A DNA stretch of 6,235 bases from Candidatus Omnitrophota bacterium (GTDB taxonomy: Bacteria > Omnitrophota > Koll11 > Aquiviventales > Aquiviventaceae): assembly GCA_016196415.1 (NCBI GenBank), contig JACPXS010000120.1, forward strand, positions 1 to 6,235, in the 5' to 3' direction. The position numbers and the translations under genes were made by a program. Every line of letters begins with the position of its first letter. Positions within the stretch are counted from its first letter, which is position 1. The notes under the pieces were generated by a model, which did no database searches, was not told the origin of the DNA, and worked only from the letters and a program-made list of their open reading frames with translations. Below are positions 1-6,002 of the stretch, in pieces.

Positions 1-564
1 CAGACGCATCTGTGCGTCGGCACCTATGCCATTCCCCGGACGCACCCGGACCGCTTTGCGCTGGAGCTGCTCCATGTGCTGCTCGGCGCGAACATGTCTT
101 CTCGGCTCTTCCGCGAGGTGCGAGAGAAACGCGGGTTGGTGTATGAAATCGGCACGCAACTCAAGCGATTCGACGATACGGGGGCGTTTGTGGTTCATGC
201 GGGCTGTGACACCGGGAAACTGACGGAGACCATCCGGACCATTTTCACCGAGCTGTCCCGCATCCGTCGTGGGCCGATTTCGCGCGCAGAGCTTCGGCGC
301 GCGAAAGACTACTACGCAGGGCAGCTCCTCATGGGATTAGAGGATCCCATGGATCATATGCTGTGGATGGGCGAGCAAGCGGTCACGGTGGGACGCCTGA
401 CGCGCCCCGAGACCCTGCTGGCCCATGTCGCCCGGGTGGCCGCGCCGGATATCCGCCGCGTGGCGCGCCGCCTGTTCGTGACGCCCCGCATGCATGTGGC
501 GGTGCTCGGTCCGATCGCCGAACCGGAAGCGGCTCGCCTCTCAACGTGCTGTCGCATCGGATGA
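1..564 (+). CDS. M16-family peptidase-like protein, C-terminal part (5' end outside window)
   Basis: The reading frame is open from base 1 and ends with TGA at 562-564, giving the last 187 residues of a longer protein. Near the start lies the motif SSRLFREVREKRGLVY (residues 33-48 of the fragment), the hallmark 'RLF..(V/L)REK.GL.Y' segment of the C-terminal half of M16 (pitrilysin / mitochondrial processing peptidase-like) proteins. In that family it lines the substrate cavity, while the zinc motif HxxEH sits in the N-terminal half, which is not present here. Whether this protein is a catalytic or a non-catalytic M16 member therefore cannot be told. The rest (an alpha-helical stretch with SRAELRRAKDYYAGQL, then a terminal VAVLGP strand) matches the usual end of M16 domains. 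Its stop overlaps an in-frame ATG of the next gene (561), suggesting an operon with rpe. Family call is firm; substrate unknown. Confidence 0.9.
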   Translation, partial: QTHLCVGTYAIPRTHPDRFALELLHVLLGANMSSRLFREVREKRGLVYEIGTQLKRFDDTGAFVVHAGCDTGKLTETIRTIFTELSRIRRGPISRAELRRAKDYYAGQLLMGLEDPMDHMLWMGEQAVTVGRLTRPETLLAHVARVAAPDIRRVARRLFVTPRMHVAVLGPIAEPEAARLSTCCRIG

Positions 565-590
565 CCCACCCGACGGGAGCCGGCGAGTCC

Positions 591-1259
591 ATGGGAAGCG
601 GGCGGAGGATCCTCGTCGCGCCGAGCTTGCTCGCCTGTGATTTTGCCCGATTGGCGGAGGAGATCCGCAAGATCGAGGAGGCGGGAGCGGATTGGCTGCA
701 CGTGGATGTCATGGACGGCCATTTCGTTCCCAATCTCACCGTCGGGACGGTGATCGTGGAAGCCATTCGTCGAGTGAGCTGCCTTCCGTTAGACGTGCAC
801 CTGATGATCGACCACCCAGCGCAGTACCTGAAGACGTTTCTTCAGGCGGGCGCGCACACCCTGACGGTCCATGTCGAATCACCGGGGCTCCGCAGCGAGG
901 GTCTGTTGCTGAAGGCGCTGGAGGCCGTTCGCCACGAGGGTGCGCGAGCGGGGCTGTCCCTGCGCCCCAGGACGAGGGCTGAATCCCTTCGGCCCTTTCT
1001 GGGGGCGGTTGATCTCCTCTTGGTGATGACGGTGGAGCCGGGGTTCGGGGGCCAGGCGTTCATGCCGGAGGTGATACCGAAGGTGCGCCAGCTCCGGGAA
1101 TGGTTCCGGGGCGATATCGCCGTCGATGGCGGGATTAACGCTGAGACGGGCCGCCAGTGCGTGGAAGCGGGCGCCAACGTCCTGGTGGCCGGCACCTACG
1201 TGTTCCGCTCCGCGTCCTACCAGGAAGCCATCCAATCCTTACGACGAGGGACCCCATGA
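591..1259 (+). CDS. rpe: Ribulose-phosphate 3-epimerase
   Basis: This cytosolic enzyme interconverts D-ribulose 5-phosphate and D-xylulose 5-phosphate in the pentose phosphate and Calvin pathways. The 222-residue product has the usual length (about 220-225) and a TIM-barrel layout. Visible landmarks are APSLLACDF at residues 10-18, LHVDVMDGHFVPN at 36-48 (metal ligand H37, catalytic D39), LDVHLMI at 67-73 (metal ligand H70), MTVEPGFGGQ, and VDGGIN with the second catalytic Asp at D179. All expected metal and acid/base residues are present. I chose ATG 591 because family members begin a few residues before the 'I-APSLL' strand and because GGGAG (575-579) lies 11 bases upstream. An in-frame ATG at 561 overlaps the previous stop (ATGA) and would add ten residues (MTHPTGAGES), so it remains possible. 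The 3' end overlaps the next gene by ATGA. Function is secure; the start is less so. Confidence 0.95.
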   Translation: MGSGRRILVAPSLLACDFARLAEEIRKIEEAGADWLHVDVMDGHFVPNLTVGTVIVEAIRRVSCLPLDVHLMIDHPAQYLKTFLQAGAHTLTVHVESPGLRSEGLLLKALEAVRHEGARAGLSLRPRTRAESLRPFLGAVDLLLVMTVEPGFGGQAFMPEVIPKVRQLREWFRGDIAVDGGINAETGRQCVEAGANVLVAGTYVFRSASYQEAIQSLRRGTP

Positions 1260-2692
1260 CCATTGCCTTTGGAACAGAAGGGTGGCGAGCCATCATGGCC
1301 GAGGAGTTCACGACCGACAACGTTCGGATCGTGACCCGGGCGATCGCCGCGCATCTCCTGGCGCATGCGCCGCCCGCCGCTCGATCGCGGGGACTCACGG
1401 TGGCCGTGGGTCATGACACGCGGTTCCTCTCGGACTACTTTGCGCGCGCGGTGTGTGAGGTTCTGGCCGGTCACCGCATCCGAAGCCTGCTCACGGATCG
1501 CGCGGTTCCGACATGCGCCGTGAGCCGGTACGTGGTGGCCAACCGCTTGCCAGCCGGCGTCATGGTGACGGCCAGCCACAACCCCGCCATCTACAACGGC
1601 CTGAAGATTAAGGAGGCCTTCGGCGGCTCTGCCAGCCAAGAGACGGTTGCGTCCGTTGAACGGCGCCTCAGCACCTCGCCGGTCGAGCGAATGGCGTTTG
1701 ATGAAGCGGTGAAGGCCGGGCTGATTGCCTACAGGAACCCGATGCCGACGTATCTCAGCGGCATGGCGTCGTTCCTTGATCTTCCAGCCATTCGCCGGGC
1801 GGGTCTTCGGGTGATCGTCGATTCCATGCACGGAGCCGGTGGTCGGGTGATTGAAGAGCTGCTCCGAGGCGGGCGGTGCCGTGTGGAGACGCTCCACGCC
1901 GAGCCCGATCCTCGCTTCGGCGGCCGCTCCCCGGAACCAATCGCCTCAAACCTGCTCGAGTTGAGGCAGGCCATCAGACGAAGCCGCGCCGATATTGGGA
2001 TCGCTAATGATGGAGACGCCGACCGGATTGGCGTCATGGGCCCTAGGGGGGTCTGGCTGAACCCCGGCCAGGTGCTGTGTCTGCTCCTCCAGCACCTGAT
2101 TGAGACGCGCAACGCCAGCGGCACCGTCGTCAAGACGGTCTCCAACACGATGATGATCAACCGCCTTGCGGAGGCGCTGGGGTTGCCGGTCGTGGAAGTG
2201 CCGGTTGGGTTCAAGCATATCGCCAAATTGATGCTCGAAGGAGACGTCCTGATCGGGGGAGAAGAGTCCGGGGGCATCGGAGTCAACGGCTACCTCCCAG
2301 AGCGCGACGGGATTTTCAACGGGCTCCTCCTCCTGGAAGCGATGGCGATGCGCCGACGCTCGCTGACGACGATGCTCCATCAGCTGGAACGTCGCTACGG
2401 GCGTTGGAGCTACGGTCGTCGGGATCTCCATCTAACCATGGCCCAGGTGGATGCGCTCTTTGCCCGGTTGCACGCGAGCCCCCCGCACGAACTCGCCGGG
2501 ATCCCCGTCGTGACGGTGAACACCTTGGACGGCGTGAAGCTCATCGGCCGCGATGAGAGCTGGCTGCTGTTTCGTCGCTCCGGCACTGAGCCGATTGTGC
2601 GGATCTACGCCGAAACGCCTCAACAACGACGCCTGGCTCGTCTCCTCAGCGTTGGAGTCAAGGTGGCCTTGAAGGCGCCTCGGCGGACATAA
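1256..2692 (+). CDS. Alpha-D-phosphohexomutase (phosphoglucomutase/phosphomannomutase family)
   Basis: The 478-residue protein belongs to the alpha-D-phosphohexomutase superfamily, which moves phosphate between C1 and C6 of hexoses via a phosphoserine and a bisphosphate intermediate. All four signature loops are visible: FGTEGWRA (5-12), the active-site TASHNP with the phosphorylated serine S107, the Mg-binding DGDADR (252-257), the sugar-binding GEESGG (335-340), and the phosphate-binding RRSGTEP (440-446). DGDADR and TASHNP fit the PGM/PMM group better than phosphoglucosamine mutase (GlmM), which usually carries DGDGDR and a different serine loop. Whether glucose- or mannose-phosphate is the main substrate cannot be read from motifs, so no symbol is given. 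The ATG overlaps the rpe stop (ATGA, 1256-1259), which indicates translational coupling. An upstream extension to 1157 would lie inside rpe and has no support. The product is intact, with no missing key residue. Confidence 0.92.
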   Translation: MTIAFGTEGWRAIMAEEFTTDNVRIVTRAIAAHLLAHAPPAARSRGLTVAVGHDTRFLSDYFARAVCEVLAGHRIRSLLTDRAVPTCAVSRYVVANRLPAGVMVTASHNPAIYNGLKIKEAFGGSASQETVASVERRLSTSPVERMAFDEAVKAGLIAYRNPMPTYLSGMASFLDLPAIRRAGLRVIVDSMHGAGGRVIEELLRGGRCRVETLHAEPDPRFGGRSPEPIASNLLELRQAIRRSRADIGIANDGDADRIGVMGPRGVWLNPGQVLCLLLQHLIETRNASGTVVKTVSNTMMINRLAEALGLPVVEVPVGFKHIAKLMLEGDVLIGGEESGGIGVNGYLPERDGIFNGLLLLEAMAMRRRSLTTMLHQLERRYGRWSYGRRDLHLTMAQVDALFARLHASPPHELAGIPVVTVNTLDGVKLIGRDESWLLFRRSGTEPIVRIYAETPQQRRLARLLSVGVKVALKAPRRT

Positions 2693-2727
2693 GAGTGCCT
2701 CACGAACAGACGATCGGGCGCATTTAG

Positions 2728-2754
2728 CAGGCTGCGGAAAACCCCCGCAGCCTG
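2728..2754 (+). repeat. Perfect 10-bp hairpin at the left end of the palindromic element
   Basis: CAGGCTGCGG (2728-2737) pairs perfectly with CCGCAGCCTG (2745-2754) around a 7-base loop AAAACCC. It lies 35 bases after the hexomutase stop and could slow or stop transcription leaving that operon. However, the bases after the stem are TTCAAGG, not a T-run, so it is not a standard intrinsic terminator. The right end of the element has no equivalent hairpin, so the two ends are not equal. Confidence 0.75.
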
Positions 2755-2755
2755 G

Positions 2756-2783
2756 TTCAAGGTTCGAGGCTCAAGGTTCAAGG
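2756..2783 (+). repeat. Four tandem 7-bp units, consensus TTCAAGG (left arm)
   Basis: The 28 bases divide exactly into four heptamers: TTCAAGG, TTCGAGG, CTCAAGG, TTCAAGG. The first and last are identical and the middle two differ by one base each. This is the left arm of the inner inverted repeat. Confidence 0.8.
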
Positions 2784-2800
2784 GAACCGCCGTGCTCGAC

Positions 2801-2820
2801 GGAGGCTGCTTCGAGCCTCC
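2801..2820 (+). repeat. Central 7-bp hairpin of the palindromic element
   Basis: GGAGGCT (2801-2807) and AGCCTCC (2814-2820) are perfect inverted repeats around the loop GCTTCG. The last two bases are shared with the right heptamer arm, so the central hairpin and the long arm pairing compete slightly at that junction. Confidence 0.65.
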
Positions 2821-2846
2821 TTGAACCTTCACCCGTGAACCTTGAA
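2819..2846 (-). repeat. Four tandem 7-bp units in inverse orientation (right arm)
   Basis: Read on the minus strand, this segment is TTCAAGG, TTCACGG, GTGAAGG, TTCAAGG, again four heptamers with identical outer units. It pairs with the left arm at 24 of 28 positions. The mismatches fall only in the two middle heptamers. Confidence 0.8.
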
Positions 2847-2926
2847 CACGGGGAGTTTTTCAGCACCCTGTTAGGTTGAGGGGTGGGCCCGCCACATCGC
2901 ATGCGGGTCCGCCAACGCGCGGTGGC

Positions 2927-2930
2927 GAGG
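2927..2930 (+). promoter_or_regulatory. Ribosome binding site deciding the lepA start
   Basis: GAGG ends 6 bases before ATG 2937. The two other in-frame candidates, GTG 2883 and ATG 2901, have weaker upstream context and would add 18 or 12 residues before the conserved LepA N-terminus. Confidence 0.55.
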
Positions 2931-2936
2931 TTCTGG

Positions 2937-4730
2937 ATGGAACTGACGAAGATTCGGAATTTCTGCATCGTGGCCCATATTGACCACGGGAAATCCACGC
3001 TGGCCGATCGACTGCTGCAAGTCACCGGCGCGGTGGATGAGCGTAACTTCCGTGAGCAACTTCTCGATGACATGGACTTGGAGCGGGAGCGGGGGATCAC
3101 GATCAAGGCATCGGCCGTCCGACTGCGCTATCGCGCCTCTGACGGGCAGCGGTACATGTTGAATCTCATCGATACGCCAGGCCATGTGGATTTCTCCTTT
3201 GAGGTGACCAAGAGCCTCCAGGCGTGCGAGGGAGCGGTCCTGGTGGTGGACGCCGCCCAAGGTGTTGAGGCCCAGACGGTCGCCAACTATCTGCTGGCGA
3301 AAGAGCGCGGGCTGGCGATTCTCCCCGTCATCAATAAAATTGATCTGCCGAACGCCCAGCCCGAGCGGGTGGCGAAGGAGATCGCGCATCTGCTCCAGAC
3401 CGACCAGGTGAGGATCACCTCGACCAGCGCCAAAGTGGGGCGCGGCATTCCCGAGCTGCTTGAGCGAATCGTGCAGGAGGTTCCTCCGCCCGGTGGGGAT
3501 CCCGCCGCCGCGCTTTCCTGCCTCATCTTCGATTCACGCTACGATGCCTACAAAGGCGTCATGGTTTTTGTTCGACTCTTCAACGGGACGCTCCGCGCCG
3601 GGCTCTCTGTCACCTTCCTCGGCAAGCAGAAACAGTTTGAGGTCCAGGAGCTGGGGATTCTCACCCCGCAGCCTCAGCCTGTCACCGAGCTCCGCGCCGG
3701 GGAGGTCGGATACTTCACCGCCAACATCCGGCATCCGCATGATGTCGTGGCGGGCGATACGGTCACCGAAAGTTCGCGTCCGGTGGCGGCACCCCTGCCG
3801 GGGTTTAAGCGGTTGAAGCCCATGGTGTTTGCCGGCGTCTATCCGGCCAATGCGCAGGATCTGGCGATGCTGCGCTCCGCGATGGAGAAATTTGCGTTGA
3901 CCGACGCGGCGTTTCATTTTGAGCCCGAGCAGTCGGATGCACTGGGCCAGGGGTTTCGGTGCGGGTTTCTTGGGCTCCTCCACATGGAGATCGTCCAAGA
4001 GCGGCTGGAGCGCGAATACGGGGTGGCGCTCGTTCTGACGACCCCGAGCGTGGTGTTTCAGGTGACCACCCATGGCAACACCTCCCTCGAGATCCATCGA
4101 CCGAACGACCTGCCTCCACCGTCCGCCATGGTGTCGATCGCCGAGCCGTTTGTCAGCGCCGTCATCCTCGCGCCGGCGGACGCCGTGGGCGCCTTGATGG
4201 ATTTGGCGATTCAGAAGCGCGGGAGCTACCGCTCCACCGAATACCTGAGCGAGACACGCGTCAAGCTGGTCTATGAAATGCCGCTCGGCGAAATCCTGGT
4301 GGATTTCTATGATCGGCTCAAGTCGTTGACTCGAGGCTACGGGTCGTTCGACTACGAGCTCATCGGATACCGGCCCGCGAACCTGGTGCGGCTCGATATC
4401 CTCCTCAATGGGCGTCTGTGTGAGCCCCTGTCCTCCATCGTGCCGAAACCGCAGGCCTACGAGCGCGGAAAGGCGCTGGTCCATCGACGCAAAACGCTGA
4501 TTCCCCGGCAGCTCTTCGAAGTCGCGATCCAGGCGGCTGTCGGGAGCCATATCATTGCCCGGGAGAGCGTTCGGCCGTTGGCCAAGAACGTGACCGGCAA
4601 ATGTTACGGCGGAGACATCACCCGGAAGCGGAAACTCTGGGAGCGACAAGCGGAAGGGAAGAAACGGATGAAGCAGTTTGGGAACGTGGAGATTCCTCAG
4701 GAGGCCTTTCTGGCCGTGTTGAAACTCTAA
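2937..4730 (+). CDS. lepA: Elongation factor 4 (LepA), ribosome-associated translational GTPase
   Basis: LepA/EF4 binds the ribosome and hydrolyses GTP. It has been linked to back-translocation and to ribosome assembly or initiation. The product is 597 residues, the standard length. The GTPase domain shows G1 AHIDHGKST (13-21), switch I DLERERGITIK (47-57), G3 DTPGH (79-83), G4 NKID (133-136) and G5 SAK (164-166). Domain II follows, then the family-specific block FRCGFLGLLHMEI (from residue 340) and the unique LepA C-terminal domain with KCYGGDITRKRKL (from K555) and GKKRMKQ before the end. The KCYGGD-type C-terminal domain separates LepA from EF-G, TypA and peptide-release factor 3. ATG 2937 puts the first G motif at the position seen in other LepA proteins. 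It is followed closely by lepB, as in many bacteria. No abnormal residues were noticed. Confidence 0.97.
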   Translation: MELTKIRNFCIVAHIDHGKSTLADRLLQVTGAVDERNFREQLLDDMDLERERGITIKASAVRLRYRASDGQRYMLNLIDTPGHVDFSFEVTKSLQACEGAVLVVDAAQGVEAQTVANYLLAKERGLAILPVINKIDLPNAQPERVAKEIAHLLQTDQVRITSTSAKVGRGIPELLERIVQEVPPPGGDPAAALSCLIFDSRYDAYKGVMVFVRLFNGTLRAGLSVTFLGKQKQFEVQELGILTPQPQPVTELRAGEVGYFTANIRHPHDVVAGDTVTESSRPVAAPLPGFKRLKPMVFAGVYPANAQDLAMLRSAMEKFALTDAAFHFEPEQSDALGQGFRCGFLGLLHMEIVQERLEREYGVALVLTTPSVVFQVTTHGNTSLEIHRPNDLPPPSAMVSIAEPFVSAVILAPADAVGALMDLAIQKRGSYRSTEYLSETRVKLVYEMPLGEILVDFYDRLKSLTRGYGSFDYELIGYRPANLVRLDILLNGRLCEPLSSIVPKPQAYERGKALVHRRKTLIPRQLFEVAIQAAVGSHIIARESVRPLAKNVTGKCYGGDITRKRKLWERQAEGKKRMKQFGNVEIPQEAFLAVLKL

Positions 4731-4774
4731 ATGCGATGGCAACGTCGAGTGGTGGTCGGCGTTCGGTGCAAGTG

Positions 4775-4780
4775 AAAGGA
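4775..4780 (+). promoter_or_regulatory. Candidate ribosome binding site for lepB
   Basis: AAAGGA lies 3 bases before ATG 4784. The spacing is a little short, but this is the best purine-rich site near any of the three in-frame ATGs (4736, 4784, 4829). Confidence 0.4.
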
Positions 4781-4783
4781 CGA

Positions 4784-5350
4784 ATGACATCCCGCGCAGC
4801 GCACGAGAGAAATGCCGCCTCCACGTCCATGTGGAGGGAAAACCTTGAGTCGCTGATTTGGGCCGTGGCGCTTGCCCTGCTCATCCGGACCCTCATCATG
4901 GCTCCCTTTAAGATTCCCTCTGGATCGATGCGGCCAACGCTCATGGAGGGGGATCGGATCCTCGTGAATAAGTTCCTCTACCATTTTCGAGCCCCCCGGC
5001 GGGGGGACATCATTGTCTTCCACTACCCTGAGGATCCCAAGCGCCCCTTTATCAAGCGCCTGGCCGCGCTCGGCGGAGATACCGTGGAGCTGCGCGATGG
5101 AAACATCTTCATCAACGGGAATGCCTTGACCGAGAACGAGATGTTCCGAACCAACCACTACTACAATCAGGGCGCGTACGGCAAAGAACATGAGGGGGTT
5201 CGAGTGCCAGAGGACAGCTTCTATGTCTTAGGAGACAACTCACTCTCATCGCACGACAGCCGATGGTGGGGGTTTGTTCCGAAGCGGATGGTGATTGGAC
5301 AGGCGGTATGCATCTTCTGGCCTCCGAACCGGTTACGGATTCTTCGATAG
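4784..5350 (+). CDS. lepB: Signal peptidase I
   Basis: This inner-membrane serine protease removes signal peptides from exported proteins on the outer face of the membrane. From ATG 4784 it has 188 residues: a polar N-terminus, one membrane helix (about 22-40, LESLIWAVALALLIRTLIM), and then the S26 catalytic domain. Box B is PSGSMRPTL with nucleophile S48. Box D is FIKRLAALGGD with the general base K91. Box E is GDNSLSSHDSRWWGFVP (150-166). A single membrane span and short length make it closer to the compact Bacillus-type enzymes than to the 324-residue E. coli LepB. The start is uncertain: ATG 4736, 5 bases after the lepA stop, would add 16 residues (ATSSGG...), and ATG 4829 would remove 15. 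All three keep the membrane helix. The gene is probably co-transcribed with lepA. Confidence 0.95.
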   Translation: MTSRAAHERNAASTSMWRENLESLIWAVALALLIRTLIMAPFKIPSGSMRPTLMEGDRILVNKFLYHFRAPRRGDIIVFHYPEDPKRPFIKRLAALGGDTVELRDGNIFINGNALTENEMFRTNHYYNQGAYGKEHEGVRVPEDSFYVLGDNSLSSHDSRWWGFVPKRMVIGQAVCIFWPPNRLRILR

Positions 5351-5368
5351 GCAGAGGGCGCTGTAAGG

Positions 5369-5397
5369 TTGCGTTCCCCATGGCTTCGTGCTACAGT
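5369..5397 (+). promoter_or_regulatory. Probable sigma70-type promoter for the lipoprotein gene
   Basis: TTGCGT (5369-5374) and TACAGT (5392-5397) are separated by exactly 17 bases. They keep the TTG of the -35 box and four of six bases of TATAAT. The start codon lies 32 bases after the -10 box, leaving a short leader that contains the strong ribosome site. This sits in the 79-base gap after lepB and suggests the lipoprotein has its own transcript. It is judged by eye only. Confidence 0.5.
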
Positions 5398-5416
5398 AGC
5401 AGCAGGTCGTGAACAG

Positions 5417-5423
5417 AAGGAGG
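5417..5423 (+). promoter_or_regulatory. Strong Shine-Dalgarno site for the lipoprotein gene
   Basis: AAGGAGG, a full-length anti-16S match, ends 6 bases before ATG 5430. It decides this start over an in-frame GTG at 5409 that lies upstream of the site and would add seven mainly arginine residues. It is the best ribosome site in the window, so the protein may be abundant. Confidence 0.8.
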
Positions 5424-5429
5424 AGACGC

Positions 5430-5804
5430 ATGAAACGGATCGCAGCGGTCGGGATGGCAATCGTCGCGGTGGCCCTGAGCGGGTGCGAGAGCATGGGCAC
5501 GGCGGCTCAGTCAAAAACAACCCAGGGAGCGGTCCTTGGGGGGTTGCTCGGGGCTGGGACCGGCGCGATTATCGGGAATCAGAGTGACCATGCAGGCGCC
5601 GGCACCGCCATTGGGGCCGGACTGGGCGCGCTGGGGGGTGGTTTGATCGGGCATGCCATGGAAGAGAACAGCCAGAAGGCCCAGCAGCAGGTCACCCCAC
5701 CCGCCACCGGGCGCACGAAGTTCTGTCCGGTGGGTGGAGAGCTGTATGGCGAGGACGTCAAGTACTGCCCGAACCACGGGGTGGAGTTGCGGTACAAAGA
5801 GTAA
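5430..5804 (+). CDS. Small lipoprotein with glycine-zipper core and C-terminal Cys/His motif
   Basis: The product has 124 residues. It starts with a lipoprotein signal peptide (MKRIAAVGMAIVAVALSGC) whose lipobox LSGC makes C19 the expected lipidated residue. Residue 20 is Glu, not Asp, so the E. coli rule would favour the outer membrane. Residues 33-77 are a glycine zipper, rich in GxxxG-type spacing (GAVLGGLLGAGTGAIIG, then AGTAIGAGLGALGGGLIG), as in the SlyB/OmpA-associated '2TM' or YMGG-like families that pack helices in membranes. A Gln-rich linker (80-93) leads to a C-terminal segment, FCPVGGELYGEDVKYCPNHGVEL (98-120), with C99, C113 and H116. This resembles a small zinc ribbon in which the second ligand position carries Gly. 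The first half is recognisable as a family, the overall function is not. It probably has its own promoter and a strong ribosome site. Confidence 0.85.
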   Translation: MKRIAAVGMAIVAVALSGCESMGTAAQSKTTQGAVLGGLLGAGTGAIIGNQSDHAGAGTAIGAGLGALGGGLIGHAMEENSQKAQQQVTPPATGRTKFCPVGGELYGEDVKYCPNHGVELRYKE

Positions 5805-6002
5805 GCGCCCCCAGCCAATACGCGACGGCTTCCGCGGACCTGGCAGCCGGCGGGAAGCGCCATTGATTCACCGGGACGACCATCGGTGCCGTGAAGGGTG
5901 AGTCTCCTTCCGGACACGCGGCCATCGTCGCGGGGACAACGCGAGTCACGCATCAGCGTCAGGCGATCACACGTCCTTCCCAGTGGGGAAACCCCCAGGG
6001 GG
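5805..6002. other. Non-coding gap of 198 bases upstream of the phosphatidyltransferase gene
   Basis: I find no convincing gene, tRNA or known riboswitch here. Small inverted repeats exist: TTCAC/GTGAA (5867-5871 and 5891-5895) enclosing CACCG/CGGTG, GAAGG/CCTTC (5893-5897 and 5906-5910), and CGCG/CGCG (5917-5920 and 5929-5932). No T-run follows any of them, so no terminator can be called. Just before the next start, GGGG (5985-5988), CCCCC (5992-5996) and GGGGG (5998-6002) stand in line. No clear -35/-10 pair was recognised. Confidence 0.5.

Larger units (their letters stand above)
2724..2874. repeat. 151-bp imperfect palindromic intergenic element with nested inverted repeats
   Basis: This element fills most of the gap between the hexomutase and lepA. 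Its ends are imperfect terminal inverted repeats: 2724-2746 against the complement of 2850-2874, matching at about 19 of 24 aligned positions, with one end reading TTAGCAGG and the other CCTGTTAG. Inside them lie two inverted arms of 28 bases (2756-2783 and 2819-2846) that match at 24 of 28 positions. The centre holds a perfect 7-bp hairpin (2801-2820). It has no coding capacity, so it looks like a MITE-like or REP-like chromosomal repeat. The whole could fold as one long stem-loop or cruciform. It is not preceded or followed by an obvious target-site duplication. Copy number elsewhere in the genome cannot be seen from this window. Confidence 0.8.

Noticed and set aside
363..590. N-terminal extension of rpe back to 363
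   Set aside because: It overlaps the M16 peptidase C-terminus in another frame, and its composition (Gly/Pro/Arg-rich) is unlike any epimerase.
1217..1897. Minus-strand open frame of 226 codons across the hexomutase gene
   Set aside because: It is fully antisense to a well-supported gene, with no recognisable protein features.
2843..2936. Promoter for lepA within or after the palindromic element
   Set aside because: TTGAAC words occur in the heptamer arms, but none has an acceptable -10 box at 16-18 bases.
3534..4790. Long open frame (418 codons) on the minus strand across lepA
   Set aside because: It lies opposite a complete lepA with all family motifs. Long antisense frames are expected in GC-rich genes, and the predicted protein shows no recognisable motif.
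345..5040. Repeated GAGGATCC words (near 348, 603 and 5031)
   Set aside because: They lie in unrelated coding positions at irregular spacing and are short enough to be chance.
5758..5949. Minus-strand small open frame at the end of the lipoprotein gene
   Set aside because: It overlaps the conserved lipoprotein tail in antisense, with no clear start signal or motif.
5821..6000. Possible riboswitch or tRNA upstream of the phosphatidyltransferase gene
   Set aside because: I compared by eye with cyclic-di-GMP, cobalamin, TPP, SAM, THF and SRP RNA core motifs and with the tRNA T-loop and found no match. The fragment TGATTCACC resembles a THF-riboswitch piece only on the wrong strand.
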